Positions 17,090 to 25,029 of a DNA stretch of 64,000 nt are shown piece after piece. A program made the position numbers and the translations under genes. The number at the start of each line of letters is the position of its first letter. Within the stretch, counting starts at the first letter, position 1. This DNA is from JBGTIS01 sp041745535 (GTDB taxonomy: Bacteria > Bacteroidota > Bacteroidia > Cytophagales > Cyclobacteriaceae): assembly GCA_041745535.1 (NCBI GenBank), contig JBGTIS010000058.1, forward strand, positions 1 to 64,000, read 5' to 3'. Below the pieces are notes generated by a model. That model did no database searches. It saw only the letters and a list, made by a program, of their open reading frames with translations, and was not told the origin of the DNA.

Positions 17090-17557
17090 ATGCACAACCC
17101 CATCAGCATCTATACCGACGGCAGCTGCCACACGCAGCTGAAAACAGGCGCCTGGGCGGCTATTATATTCATCAATACCCATAAAACCATCCTGAAAGCC
17201 ATCGTTACCAATACCACCCACAACCGCATGGAACTGCTGGCTGTAATCAAAGCCCTTGACTTTGTACAGGCACAATCCACTACCAATGAGCCCATAGCTG
17301 TTTATTCCGATAGCCAGTATGTAGTAAAGCTGGCAGATAGAAAAGAAAAATTAAAACAGAACCGCTTTACTACCAAAAAGGGTTCACCCATACAAAATGC
17401 CGATTTGGTAAAAATTCTGATCAAACAAATGGATACCAGGATTTTGCGTTTTATCAAAGTAAAAGCCCATCAGAAACAGACAGAAACCACCAACCATAAC
17501 CGAGAGGTAGACCTATTGGTGAGAAAAATGTTGCGTACCCATTTGAATGAACCATAA
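17090..17557 (+). CDS. rnhA: Ribonuclease HI
   Basis: A 155-residue RNase H1, which cuts the RNA strand of RNA-DNA hybrids. Catalytic residues are D10 in IYTDGS, E48 in NRMELLAV, D74 in YSDSQYV and D141 in NREVD, with H127 in KAHQ as the flexible-loop histidine. Length is normal for the family, and no N-terminal hybrid-binding domain is present. It lies in a same-strand cluster of small nucleic-acid genes (ArfB-like, this, VF530, Gre-like). Confidence 0.92.
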   Translation: MHNPISIYTDGSCHTQLKTGAWAAIIFINTHKTILKAIVTNTTHNRMELLAVIKALDFVQAQSTTNEPIAVYSDSQYVVKLADRKEKLKQNRFTTKKGSPIQNADLVKILIKQMDTRILRFIKVKAHQKQTETTNHNREVDLLVRKMLRTHLNEP

Positions 17558-17611
17558 CTTACACTGCTTATTTTTATTCCGTTAACACAGATATTTGTAA
17601 CTTTAAGCACA

Positions 17612-17827
17612 ATGATACCACAACCGAACAATCCCTTGCATGGCAAAACCCTGGAAATGATCCTGCAACAGCTGGTAAGCCAATATGGATGGCAGGCGCT
17701 GGGTAGCAGAATCCGGATTAAATGTTTTAATGAGAACCCCAGCATTTCATCAAGCTTAAAGTTTTTACGCAAAACACCCTGGGCCAGAAAAAAAGTAGAG
17801 GAATTGTATGTAAAATCGCTGGATTGA
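17612..17827 (+). CDS. VF530 family DNA-binding protein (DUF2132)
   Basis: A 71-residue protein nearly identical in pattern to the VF530 family: QPNNPLHGKTLEMIL, a middle QYGWQALG, INCF-like IKCFNENPSI, and the end SSLKFLRKTPWARKKVEELY. Family members are small helical proteins reported as DNA-binding; their role is unclear. It lies 54 bases after rnhA and 71 before the Gre-like gene. Confidence 0.9.
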   Translation: MIPQPNNPLHGKTLEMILQQLVSQYGWQALGSRIRIKCFNENPSISSSLKFLRKTPWARKKVEELYVKSLD

Positions 17828-17898
17828 ACGGATGGAGGTGTGCGGCAGCAGTTTCCTATACCCTGTCCGGCATATACACATGTTTAACCATCAATTAT

Positions 17899-18360
17899 AT
17901 GACACCCTATCAGGAATTAAAACAGCACGTTCATCAGCATTGTCAGGAAGTTATCCAAAACAAAATCGCAACGGCAAAAGCCGGTATTGGTGAAGTATTG
18001 GAATTCCTACACAACGATTCTAAAAGCAGTGCCGGCGATAAACATGAAACCAGCCGGGCCATGGCACACCTGGAAATGGAAAACCGGCAGATGGCTTTAC
18101 AAAACCTGATGAAAATGCATGCGGTGCTCAATCAGTTTGACCCTGCCAAACCGCAACAACAAGTTGTACCGGGCGCCCTGCTGGTTACCAATCATGGTAT
18201 ATTTTACATCACCATTAGCCTTGGTAAACTGATAGTGAACCAGCAGGAGGTACTGGTGATATCCTATCAGGCTCCTATTATCTCTGCTCTGAAAAATACG
18301 TCCATTGGTAGTACAGCCACTTTTAATGGAAATCGGTATAAGATTATGCGCATTGCTTAA
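17899..18360 (+). CDS. GreA/GreB C-terminal-like protein (often labelled '3-oxoacyl-ACP synthase')
   Basis: A 153-residue protein. The ATG at 17899 (MTPYQELKQHVHQHC) is the likely start; an upstream TTG at 17824 would overlap the VF530 stop and add an unlike extension. A coiled-coil N-terminus includes SKSSAGDKHETSRAMAHLEMEN, and a beta-rich C-terminal domain includes GALLVTNHGIFYITISLGKL and FNGNRYKIMRI. This matches a Bacteroidota family related to the Gre transcript-cleavage factors, where a coiled coil enters the polymerase channel. Many database entries call it 3-oxoacyl-ACP synthase, but no thiolase motif is present. Interaction with RNA polymerase is an inference. Confidence 0.75.
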   Translation: MTPYQELKQHVHQHCQEVIQNKIATAKAGIGEVLEFLHNDSKSSAGDKHETSRAMAHLEMENRQMALQNLMKMHAVLNQFDPAKPQQQVVPGALLVTNHGIFYITISLGKLIVNQQEVLVISYQAPIISALKNTSIGSTATFNGNRYKIMRIA

Positions 18361-18413
18361 AACCCTTATTCAGAAAAAGCCTTTCTTCTGTAACAAGAAT
18401 ATTTTTTACTGAT

Positions 18414-18488
18414 ATGAAGGTAGTTCACAGTAACAGAATAATCTTACTCACTGTCATATTTATAGTCAGCTGTCAGCCTTTGCTGTAA
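18414..18488 (+). CDS. 24-residue lipoprotein-signal mini-ORF
   Basis: ATG at 18414 encodes a basic start, a hydrophobic core (IILLTVIFIV) and a lipobox VSC, then stops four residues later at 18488. It looks like an intact type II signal peptide with almost no mature part. It could be a tiny lipoprotein, or the leftover 5' end of a deleted lipoprotein gene. Confidence 0.35.
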   Translation: MKVVHSNRIILLTVIFIVSCQPLL

Positions 18489-18535
18489 AAATGACAAGGC
18501 AACTATATGGAAGTCATTATCCAGCAAAGATGGGG

Positions 18536-18555
18536 CTGTCAAGTTGACAGTTTTT
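18536..18555 (+). terminator. Possible intrinsic terminator
   Basis: CTGTCAAGTTGACAG (18536-18550) is a perfect palindrome with a one-base centre, followed at once by TTTTT. The effective stem is short because of the tight loop, so strength is doubtful. Confidence 0.35.
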
Positions 18556-18743
18556 AGTCAGAAAAACGCGGTAAAATCCAAGGAATTCAGCAATGGCACG
18601 TGCCTTGCCTATGGCTTTTTACAGAGCATAGTCTCAGTTTTATTCAGATTAAGAACCATAGGTTAACGCTTTAGTGAGCGACCTATTTAACAAAAATTAT
18701 TGCTGTTAGATTTTTTTGATGTTAAACCTTAAAATGAGTAGCC

Positions 18744-19178
18744 ATGAAACTAATGACCAGAGAAAATGGGTATGCCCCATTATTAGCTAATTTTTTTGAA
18801 GATTTCTTTACCAGAGATCCGTTTAGCAATTCTTCTTCCGATACTGGAACCACCATTCCCCAAGTAAACATCCACGAAACCGACAATAATTTTACGGTGG
18901 AGATGGCTGCCCCGGGTATGAAAAAAGATAACTTCCATGTGGAACTGGATAATGATATGCTCACTATTTCCACAGAAGTAACCAGCGAAGAAAATAGTGA
19001 CGGCCGCTATTCCCGCAGAGAGTTTAGTTATCAGTCATTCCGGCGATCTTTCTACTTACCCGAGACTGTGGAAGCCGAAAAAATTGAAGCCAGATACAGC
19101 GATGGTATCCTGAGGCTGGTGATTCCAAAAAGAGAAGAAGCCAAAAGAAAACCTGTTAAAACTATTAAAATATCATAA
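18744..19178 (+). CDS. Hsp20 / alpha-crystallin small heat-shock protein
   Basis: A 144-residue chaperone that holds unfolding proteins in the cytoplasm. The alpha-crystallin domain spans about residues 37-135: PQVNIHETDNNFTVEMAAPGM at the first strands, SYQSFRRSFYLPE in the middle and the conserved DGILRLVIPK near the end. The C-terminal extension ends VKTIKIS, containing the I-x-I type motif used in oligomer assembly. The N-terminal arm begins MKLMTRENGYAPLLANFFEDFF. It is monocistronic, with a strong terminator directly downstream. Confidence 0.92.
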   Translation: MKLMTRENGYAPLLANFFEDFFTRDPFSNSSSDTGTTIPQVNIHETDNNFTVEMAAPGMKKDNFHVELDNDMLTISTEVTSEENSDGRYSRREFSYQSFRRSFYLPETVEAEKIEARYSDGILRLVIPKREEAKRKPVKTIKIS

Positions 19179-19192
19179 TTTTTTTTATATTA

Positions 19193-19241
19193 ACCTGACC
19201 TGCAAGCCGGAGGCATGCAGGTCAGGTATATTTTCTTTTTT
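19193..19241 (+). terminator. Intrinsic terminator of hsp20
   Basis: ACCTGACCTGCA (19193-19204) pairs perfectly with TGCAGGTCAGGT (19216-19227) across an 11-base loop, followed by a T-rich run ATATTTTCTTTTTT. It lies 15 bases after the hsp20 stop. Confidence 0.85.
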
Positions 19242-19346
19242 CCGGGCTGTATCTTTCACGGTCTAACCTATTGATTTACCTTTCTAACTGTGATCCAAGA
19301 AGCAAAAGACTATAAATTAAATCATGTATCATAAATTTTCTTCTCT

Positions 19347-19598
19347 ATGAAAACTTCTTTTCTGAACTATTACAAACTCATACTTGAAAAAGTAAGTTTC
19401 GATCGTAATCTGTTTCTGAAGGAATATAAAAAAGCACTGAATACCTTACAAACCTATGAAGCAACCTTGCTAGACCGCTGGCTTATAGAAAAGGGACTTT
19501 ATGCCAATGTAATGAAGGAAAAAAATCCATCCTATGCTCCGTTATTGCAAAATGCAGAATCAAATCGCATAAGTCCTACCACGACAGGGCAGTACTAA
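19347..19598 (+). CDS. Hypothetical protein, 83 residues
   Basis: Not recognised. It is a helical, charged small protein: SFLNYYKLILEKVSFDRNLFLKEYKKALNTL followed by EATLLDRWLIEKGLY and a polar tail. No signal peptide or membrane segment. It sits between the hsp20 terminator and a second terminator-like hairpin at 19696, which supports an independent transcription unit. The length and the phrase YKLILEKVSFD...EYKKAL suggest a conserved Cytophagales small protein, but this is only an impression. Confidence 0.6.
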   Translation: MKTSFLNYYKLILEKVSFDRNLFLKEYKKALNTLQTYEATLLDRWLIEKGLYANVMKEKNPSYAPLLQNAESNRISPTTTGQY

Positions 19599-19909
19599 CC
19601 TGTAATATGCATGATTTGTCATATAATGTGGATATGATACTTATATCTGAAACAAAATGGTTGTCTAACATTTTTGTCTGTAACTGAACAATAAACCCCG
19701 GCTTTATCTTTTTAAAAAGCTGGGGCTATTTTACTGCCAGGTGTGTCTTATAATTGTAAAAAACTCACAAATTCTGAAAAGACATGGATTTAACTATTTA
19801 AACCTGCCGTTTTATAAAAATCATCTCATAAAAAAGCTTTACTGATTTTTCAAATTAGCACCAAAATTGACATGATAATTTTAGTGATTCTAAAAAATTA
19901 ATAACTTCA
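19599..19909. other. Intergenic region
   Basis: No gene is seen in this stretch of about 310 bases. It contains the terminator-like hairpin at 19696-19730 and an AT-rich leader before the GTG start at 19910. Confidence 0.4.
19696..19730 (+). terminator. Intrinsic terminator
   Basis: CCCCGGCTTT (19696-19705) pairs with AAAGCTGGGG (19716-19725) with one mismatch, followed by CTATTTT. It lies about 100 bases after the 83-residue gene. Confidence 0.65.
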
Positions 19910-20527
19910 GTGGAAAACTTTTTTCTTGCAGATCTTGGCCTTAACCAACCGCTTTTTAATTATCTTATTTTACCGCTTTTAATTTTTATGGCGCGGGTAG
20001 CCGACGTTACCATCGCTACCATGCGGGTTATCCTGATTATGAATGGCGTTAAAAAGCTGGCGCCTGTTTTTGGCTTTTTCGAAGCCCTGATCTGGCTCAT
20101 TGCCATGCGGCAGATATTTCAGAACCTGGATAACATGTATTCGTTTCTGGCGTATGCTTCGGGATTTGCTACTGGTACCTTTGTAGGGATGTACATTGAA
20201 GAAAAAATTGCCATGGGTCGTTCTATTGTTCGTGTCATTACCCGCCACAAACCTCACGAACTGATAGGCTGGCTTACGAAAAATAATTATAACTTCAGCA
20301 GCATGAATGCCGAAGACAAGCAGGGTAACACCAATATCCTGTTTACAGTAGTGAAAAGAAGCCGGGTAGCAAAGCTGTTGGATGCCGTAAAATATTACCA
20401 TCCGGAAGCTTTCTATACCGTAGAGGGCGTTAAACAGGTAAGTGATGATGAATTACAACTTAGTAAAATCGGGAAGAAAGAAAAAGCCTCTGTTTCTTCA
20501 GGGCTGCTTACTTTGAACCGGCATTAG
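19910..20527 (+). CDS. UPF0316 / DUF5698-DUF2179 membrane protein (copy 2)
   Basis: A 205-residue inner-membrane protein paralogous to the product of 12049-12666: LPLLIFMARVADVTIATMRV, GFFEALIWL, SGFATGTFVGMYIEEK and FYTVEGVKQVSDDEL align block for block. Three membrane segments are followed by a soluble DUF2179-like domain. The start is GTG at 19910 (MENFFLADLG); no nearby ATG fits the family. It converges with the MazF-type toxin gene, only 4 bases between stops. Function of the family is unknown. Confidence 0.85.
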   Translation: MENFFLADLGLNQPLFNYLILPLLIFMARVADVTIATMRVILIMNGVKKLAPVFGFFEALIWLIAMRQIFQNLDNMYSFLAYASGFATGTFVGMYIEEKIAMGRSIVRVITRHKPHELIGWLTKNNYNFSSMNAEDKQGNTNILFTVVKRSRVAKLLDAVKYYHPEAFYTVEGVKQVSDDELQLSKIGKKEKASVSSGLLTLNRH

Positions 20528-20531
20528 GCGC

Positions 20532-20879
20532 TTATTCTATATCCAAGGTTATCATCAGATTTTCCTTGACCTTATCAATTAAATCAGGTGGTAAATCACC
20601 TGATTTTTTAATCAACCTTTTATTATCGATCGCCCTAATTTGGTCAATCATAATATCGCAATTCTGATGTAAGTTTGCCATTCCTTTTTTAAGGTGAACT
20701 CTCAAAATATCAGCATTCAATTTAACATGGGTAGTAATAGGACATACGATCGTGGATGGATGCGGAATCTTATTCAATAAATTGGTCTGTACAATTACAA
20801 CTGGTCTGGTTTTACCTGGTTCAGTTCCGATCTGAGGATTCAAATCCGCAATCCAAATCTCGAATTGTTTAATCAGCAT
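20532..20879 (-). CDS. MazF/PemK-family toxin
   Basis: A 115-residue predicted mRNA interferase. EIWIADLNPQIGTEPGKTRPVVIVQTNLLN is the canonical N-terminal beta-barrel with the catalytic KTRPVVIVQ motif; CPITTHV and CDIMIDQIRAIDNKRL complete the family pattern. The ATG at 20879 (MLIKQFEIW) is the natural start; an earlier in-frame one adds SLRILI-type residues inside the antitoxin gene. The start overlaps the antitoxin 3' end by 11 bases, typical of toxin-antitoxin operons. Confidence 0.9.
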   Translation of the reverse strand: MLIKQFEIWIADLNPQIGTEPGKTRPVVIVQTNLLNKIPHPSTIVCPITTHVKLNADILRVHLKKGMANLHQNCDIMIDQIRAIDNKRLIKKSGDLPPDLIDKVKENLMITLDIE

Positions 20880-21099
20880 AATCAATATCCTCAAACTCAT
20901 TAAGTACAGTCATTGAATCATTTTTAACTAACTCAGATTCATTTTTAAGTCTCTCCTCAATAATCAATCGCCTTTGATGTTTGTTATAATAATCAATCGC
21001 TTCGTTAATATACCTATTTCGAGGCTTCTTAATTCTTGAAAGAATCTTTTCAGTTTCTCCGAAAATAGAATCGTCTAATTTTAAGGATACTGTCTTCAT
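20869..21099 (-). CDS. Ribbon-helix-helix antitoxin of the MazF pair
   Basis: A 76-residue protein beginning KTVSLKLDDSIFGETEKIL, a ribbon-helix-helix strand and first helix, followed by NRYINEAIDYYNKHQRR as the second helix. The acidic tail (VLNEFEDIDYAD) is the likely toxin-binding segment. It should bind its own promoter as a dimer and neutralise the MazF-type toxin. Overlap with the toxin gene by 11 bases supports the pair. Confidence 0.85.
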   Translation of the reverse strand: MKTVSLKLDDSIFGETEKILSRIKKPRNRYINEAIDYYNKHQRRLIIEERLKNESELVKNDSMTVLNEFEDIDYAD

Positions 21100-21123
21100 A
21101 ATACTTAGTTTTTATATCATAAA

Positions 21124-21142
21124 GGTATATCTTTTTGGTATA
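21124..21142 (-). promoter_or_regulatory. Possible antitoxin operator
   Basis: GGTATA occurs at 21124-21129 and again at 21137-21142, a direct repeat 13 bases apart, 25-45 bases upstream of the antitoxin start. Ribbon-helix-helix repressors bind such short repeats. Inference only. Confidence 0.35.
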
Positions 21143-21156
21143 TAAATCAAGGATAT

Positions 21157-21864
21157 TCAATTGCTATCTGTTAGCAGCGTATATGACTCCAGTTGTCCTT
21201 TTTTGTCGTACGATTCTGATTTTACCATCCCGACACCTTCAGCAAACCAGGTGGCGGTAGTATTCTCCATTTTCTTTTTAATACCCATTACCTTCATTTC
21301 CATATTGGTATCGTAGGTAACTTTATAGCAGCTGAAAGTACCGGCAGGTGTAGTTACCTCTTCTTTGGCTACTACTTTCCGGTTCATAATTTCCATATCG
21401 GCCGAAGTAAGGTTTACATCAGAGCCTTCCGCTTTTACCGACATGGTACTTTTACCACCCGGAAGTTCCTCTCCTACTTCCAGGCTGGCGGGTATTACCA
21501 GGGCATCTCCTTCAAACTCCACATTCATGTTTTCATAGGCCTGCATCGTTTCGGTGGGGAAAAACTGGTTTATATCCAGCTTTACCTTATCTCCTTCACA
21601 AATAATTTCATATTCCCCTTCATGGATTACCTTATCTTTTTTGTCGTATAAAGTAGAACTGATAATGGCCCGGTATTCTGAGCCGGATGCCTCCACATCA
21701 ATAATTTTATTACTGCTTTTGCCCACTGCTTTCCCCTTTTTATCGTAATTGGTCAGTTCAAATTCCCTTCCTTTTTCAAGGTTATAATAGCTGTTGTTGC
21801 ATTGCGCACTGGCAAGGGAAGCACAAAGAAATGAAAAGATAACAATGAAGCATACGTTTTTCAT
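21157..21864 (-). CDS. TapB-family (DUF3108-like) exported protein
   Basis: A 235-residue protein with a signal peptide (SFLCASLASAQC). The mature part is all-beta with the features of the TapB/DUF3108-like family: YYNLEKGREFELTNYDKKGK at the start, TPAGTFSCYKVTYD in the middle and TTATWFAEGVGMVKSESYDKKGQL near the end. The family is periplasmic or surface-exposed, and its role is not well defined. It is the last gene of a minus-strand run, 60 bases after the PLP enzyme gene, so it may have its own promoter. Confidence 0.8.
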   Translation of the reverse strand: MKNVCFIVIFSFLCASLASAQCNNSYYNLEKGREFELTNYDKKGKAVGKSSNKIIDVEASGSEYRAIISSTLYDKKDKVIHEGEYEIICEGDKVKLDINQFFPTETMQAYENMNVEFEGDALVIPASLEVGEELPGGKSTMSVKAEGSDVNLTSADMEIMNRKVVAKEEVTTPAGTFSCYKVTYDTNMEMKVMGIKKKMENTTATWFAEGVGMVKSESYDKKGQLESYTLLTDSN

Positions 21865-21924
21865 GGTAGTGTTAAATTGGGTGTACGTTTTATGTTAGTT
21901 ACTGAAACCAGGTTTGGGTAACCA

Positions 21925-22842
21925 TCAGTTAGCTAATATAGGCAATTTTTTATTTTTATGCCGTTCATTAAATCCGGCAATACCCTGCAAACCACCAGTA
22001 TGAATAGCCAGCACAGAGGTATTTTCCTCAAAAAAGTCTTTTTTAATAAGATCGGTCAGACCATACAGCATCTTTCCAGTATACACGGGGTCTAGTACAA
22101 TGCCTGTTTGTGTTCTAAACTCATTCATAAAATGAATCAGGGCGGCATTCGCTTTGGCATAGCCACCAAAATGATAATCGGTGATAATAGAAAAGTTAGT
22201 GTGTATTTGATTGTGATATTGCCGGGTAAGCCCATTGATTTCTTCCTTCAGAAATTCACCGTTTTTCAGGGCCGAAAAACCCAGAATGGAGGTATGGTCA
22301 GGCAATCCGGCTGCTATTCCGGCCAAAGTACCGCCGGTACCACAGCTGCAACCCACCACATCAAAATCTGGCAACTCCTTTACCATTTCATCGCATCCCT
22401 GTACGGCCAAAGTATTGGTACCTCCTTCAGGAATCAGATAAAATTCACCGAACTTATGTCTGAGTTTACTTAGCACGGCTTCATCCTCTTTATGCTGGTA
22501 CGAGGTTCTGTCCAGATAACGCAACCGCATGCCCTGTTGCGTGGCAAATGTCAGCGTAGAGTTCAACGGCACATGGGCCTCACCCCGAATGATCCCAATG
22601 GTTTGAAAACCAAACTCCTTGCCCGCAGCCGCTGTGGCATAAATATGATTGGAATAAGCGCCACCAAAGGTAAGCAGGGTTTGACAGCCCTGTCGCCGGG
22701 CCGCTGCCAGGTTGTACTTTAATTTCCACCATTTGTTGCCTGAAATACAAGTGTGCCGCTGATCTTCCCGCAAAATGAAAAGTCGTACTTTTTTTTCTTC
22801 CAGCATGGGAATATGTACTTCCTGTATATTGGCTACCGACAT
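21925..22842 (-). CDS. PLP-dependent ACC deaminase / D-cysteine desulfhydrase family enzyme
   Basis: A 305-residue fold-type II PLP enzyme. The lysine that binds PLP is in SGNKWWKLKYNL, followed by GGAYSNHIYATAAAG and the phosphate-binding glycines in CGTGGTLAGIAAGL; PEGGTN is also typical. Family members deaminate 1-aminocyclopropane-1-carboxylate or release sulfide from D-cysteine. Sequence inspection cannot decide between them. It follows the DUF6786 gene by 8 bases and is probably the fifth gene of the operon starting with the OPT transporter. Confidence 0.85.
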   Translation of the reverse strand: MSVANIQEVHIPMLEEKKVRLFILREDQRHTCISGNKWWKLKYNLAAARRQGCQTLLTFGGAYSNHIYATAAAGKEFGFQTIGIIRGEAHVPLNSTLTFATQQGMRLRYLDRTSYQHKEDEAVLSKLRHKFGEFYLIPEGGTNTLAVQGCDEMVKELPDFDVVGCSCGTGGTLAGIAAGLPDHTSILGFSALKNGEFLKEEINGLTRQYHNQIHTNFSIITDYHFGGYAKANAALIHFMNEFRTQTGIVLDPVYTGKMLYGLTDLIKKDFFEENTSVLAIHTGGLQGIAGFNERHKNKKLPILAN

Positions 22843-22850
22843 GATAATGA

Positions 22851-24116
22851 TTAAGGCATAAATATAGTACTAATTTTTTCAATGCCCACTCCCAGTACTT
22901 TTTCAGCAATTGCATTCAAGCCTGCCTCACTGCCGGTAAAATGAAAGGTAGTTTGGACGTGTGCCATGCTCTCTTCCGGTGCCAGGGCGGCTGCTGGGGA
23001 TGAACTTTCCAGTTCATAAAACGGACCTAATTGACCACCTTCTTCCAGAGGGCCATCGTTATAAGCATTGATGGCATCGCCACCGTAAGGCTGGTCCTGT
23101 ATTTCCCACATAGAGTTCACATAATCATAATTGTTTTGCGGCAGAGTGCAATGCACAATGGTAAGTATTTTGTTGTTGGCATCGTAGCTGCCCATTACCG
23201 GTTTGGCACGCTGGGGTGGCACCCCAATTTTGCTCCGGTAGGTGCCATCTCCTTTGAAATAGATGATGCTGTCTGCTACTATCAGCCTGTCTTCCGGAAC
23301 TTTGCCAAAATAGGTATCATTCAGAATGGGTACGGAAGTGTTACTGATACCAAGTTTAAAAGGGATTACAACCGTGGTATTGGCAGAGGGTTGAAACATT
23401 CCCAGAATCCAGATAGAAAGCAGTCCTTTTTCTTTGGTCCAGGTTTCCTTACCGGTATTAGAAATTATATTTTCAGAACTGAATGCTACCTGATGTACAG
23501 AATCGGGCAACTGAATTCCCAGCGATTCAGCTACCTGCTGTGAGTCCAGCAAAGCAATGGTACGATTCACCTTCAGGTTAAATGCCGTTCCTGAATAATT
23601 CTTAATATTGATATCTTTGGTAAAAGAAACCTTATTGGATGCGCTGTCAGCCACCTCAAAAGGGTCGGTATCGATGGGGGCTGGTGTATACCAGTTTTCA
23701 AAAGTAAAGTCGGTTCCTTCGGCAAAAAAAATAGAAAACTGTCCACCTTCAGGCCCCAGCCAGAATCGGTCCTCACCGCCAAACGCATTGAAATGTTCCT
23801 GGAATTTTCCGGAAGCGATCAGTTCCCGGTTCATCCAGCCAAAACTTTTGCCGGATAACCCTCCTGCCGTGCTGGTCATAACCCGTCCCTGATAATTGGG
23901 AGCCACAGCTACCTGTGTCGCTTCGTCGCTGCTTTTCAATACAATCAGGTTGTCGTGATACTGATGAAGAAAAGAAAGATCGTCTCCAAACGAGCCCTCA
24001 GCATAGGCAGACGACTCTGGTGCTGCCTGGGGCTCATTGTCAGTAGTTTCAGGCTTGGGCTGGCAAGCGGCAACCGACAACATAAACAGAAAAATGATAC
24101 TGGGTTTCAATTGCAT
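22851..24116 (-). CDS. DUF6786 family lipoprotein
   Basis: A 421-residue exported lipoprotein; the lipobox VAAC gives the lipidated Cys at about residue 18, followed by a Pro/Glu/Ser-rich linker. The mature domain has GRVMTSTAGGLSGKSFGWMN and HFNAFGGEDRFWLGPEGGQFSIFF, characteristic of DUF6786, and resembles the galactose-mutarotase-like beta-sandwich in its strand-rich pattern and Trp/Gly/Glu-rich motif. A role in sugar recognition is therefore an inference. It is spaced 13 bases from the fructosamine kinase gene and 8 from the PLP enzyme gene. Confidence 0.8.
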   Translation of the reverse strand: MQLKPSIIFLFMLSVAACQPKPETTDNEPQAAPESSAYAEGSFGDDLSFLHQYHDNLIVLKSSDEATQVAVAPNYQGRVMTSTAGGLSGKSFGWMNRELIASGKFQEHFNAFGGEDRFWLGPEGGQFSIFFAEGTDFTFENWYTPAPIDTDPFEVADSASNKVSFTKDINIKNYSGTAFNLKVNRTIALLDSQQVAESLGIQLPDSVHQVAFSSENIISNTGKETWTKEKGLLSIWILGMFQPSANTTVVIPFKLGISNTSVPILNDTYFGKVPEDRLIVADSIIYFKGDGTYRSKIGVPPQRAKPVMGSYDANNKILTIVHCTLPQNNYDYVNSMWEIQDQPYGGDAINAYNDGPLEEGGQLGPFYELESSSPAAALAPEESMAHVQTTFHFTGSEAGLNAIAEKVLGVGIEKISTIFMP

Positions 24117-24129
24117 GTTTCAGAGTTTT

Positions 24130-25017
24130 TTAAATATATTTATTAACGATATTCAAGGCCTGCTGCCCGTAATGTCCCCCAAAAAGGTAATAATGATTTA
24201 TATAGTGATACAGCATATACAAATTATTTCGATCTTTCCAGTCGGCAGGCAGTGGATAAGCTTCCTGATAGGCTGCCCATACCCGATCGGAAAAACCGCC
24301 GAACATGGTCATAAGCGACAATTCAAATTCACGGTCGGCATAGCAGCAGGCCGGATCAATCAGCGCAGGACCGGCAGCCGAGTACATGTAATTACCCGAC
24401 CACAAATCGCCATGAATCAGCACCGGATCTGGCTTATGAGCCAGTAACTCAGGAAGTTTTTCCAACAATTGGTTGTATTTTCCAATATCCCCGGAAGACA
24501 AATCTCTTCGTTCGCGAATCATGCTGAGCAAAGCGGCAATACGCTGCTGGCCATAAAAATCTATCCAGTTATCGTTCCATGAGTTGTACTGTAGCGTAGC
24601 CCCACAGTAATTGTTATGATAAAAGCCAAACTTTTCGGAAGTATAGCGGTGTAACTCGGCCAATCCGATGCCCAATGTCTCATCCTGATCAGATTTACTT
24701 CCCCTGGCCGGAGACAGAAAATCGGTGATCAGCAAAGCAGGCGTATCAGGCGCCAGAGAGGTTTTGACCCATACCTTTGGAATTTTGAGCAATGAAACCG
24801 CTTTGGCCATTTCTTCCAGGCATTCCGCTTCCCGCAAAAACAGATCATCAGGGCCATTGTTGTTCCATTTGGCGAAAAAATCACCTTTATCGGTAACCAG
24901 CTTAGAAGCATGACTGATGCAGCCACCACCCAGCATCTTCGCGTTCTGTATCTGTATAGCTTCGCCCAGGGCTTCGCTCATCAGTTTTTCCAGTGTTGCC
25001 TTCAGGGGCTGATCCAT
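24130..25017 (-). CDS. Fructosamine kinase family protein
   Basis: A 295-residue kinase of the fructosamine-3-kinase/ketosamine-3-kinase family, which phosphorylates sugar-amine adducts so they fall apart. Visible are the N-terminal GGGCISHASKLVT loop, the FAKWN strand with the ATP-binding lysine, the catalytic HGDLWSGN at about residue 199, and the metal-binding LIDPACCYADRE. Length is normal. It is inside a tight minus-strand operon, with 12 bases to DUF547 upstream and 13 to DUF6786 downstream. Confidence 0.9.
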   Translation of the reverse strand: MDQPLKATLEKLMSEALGEAIQIQNAKMLGGGCISHASKLVTDKGDFFAKWNNNGPDDLFLREAECLEEMAKAVSLLKIPKVWVKTSLAPDTPALLITDFLSPARGSKSDQDETLGIGLAELHRYTSEKFGFYHNNYCGATLQYNSWNDNWIDFYGQQRIAALLSMIRERRDLSSGDIGKYNQLLEKLPELLAHKPDPVLIHGDLWSGNYMYSAAGPALIDPACCYADREFELSLMTMFGGFSDRVWAAYQEAYPLPADWKDRNNLYMLYHYINHYYLFGGHYGQQALNIVNKYI

Positions 25018-25029
25018 GCCGATACCTGT

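Larger units (their letters stand above)
18361..18743. other. Intergenic region before hsp20
   Basis: It contains only a lipoprotein-signal mini-ORF (18414-18488) and a palindrome followed by T residues (18536-18555), both listed separately. No heat-shock CIRCE element was seen ahead of the Hsp20 gene. Confidence 0.4.
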
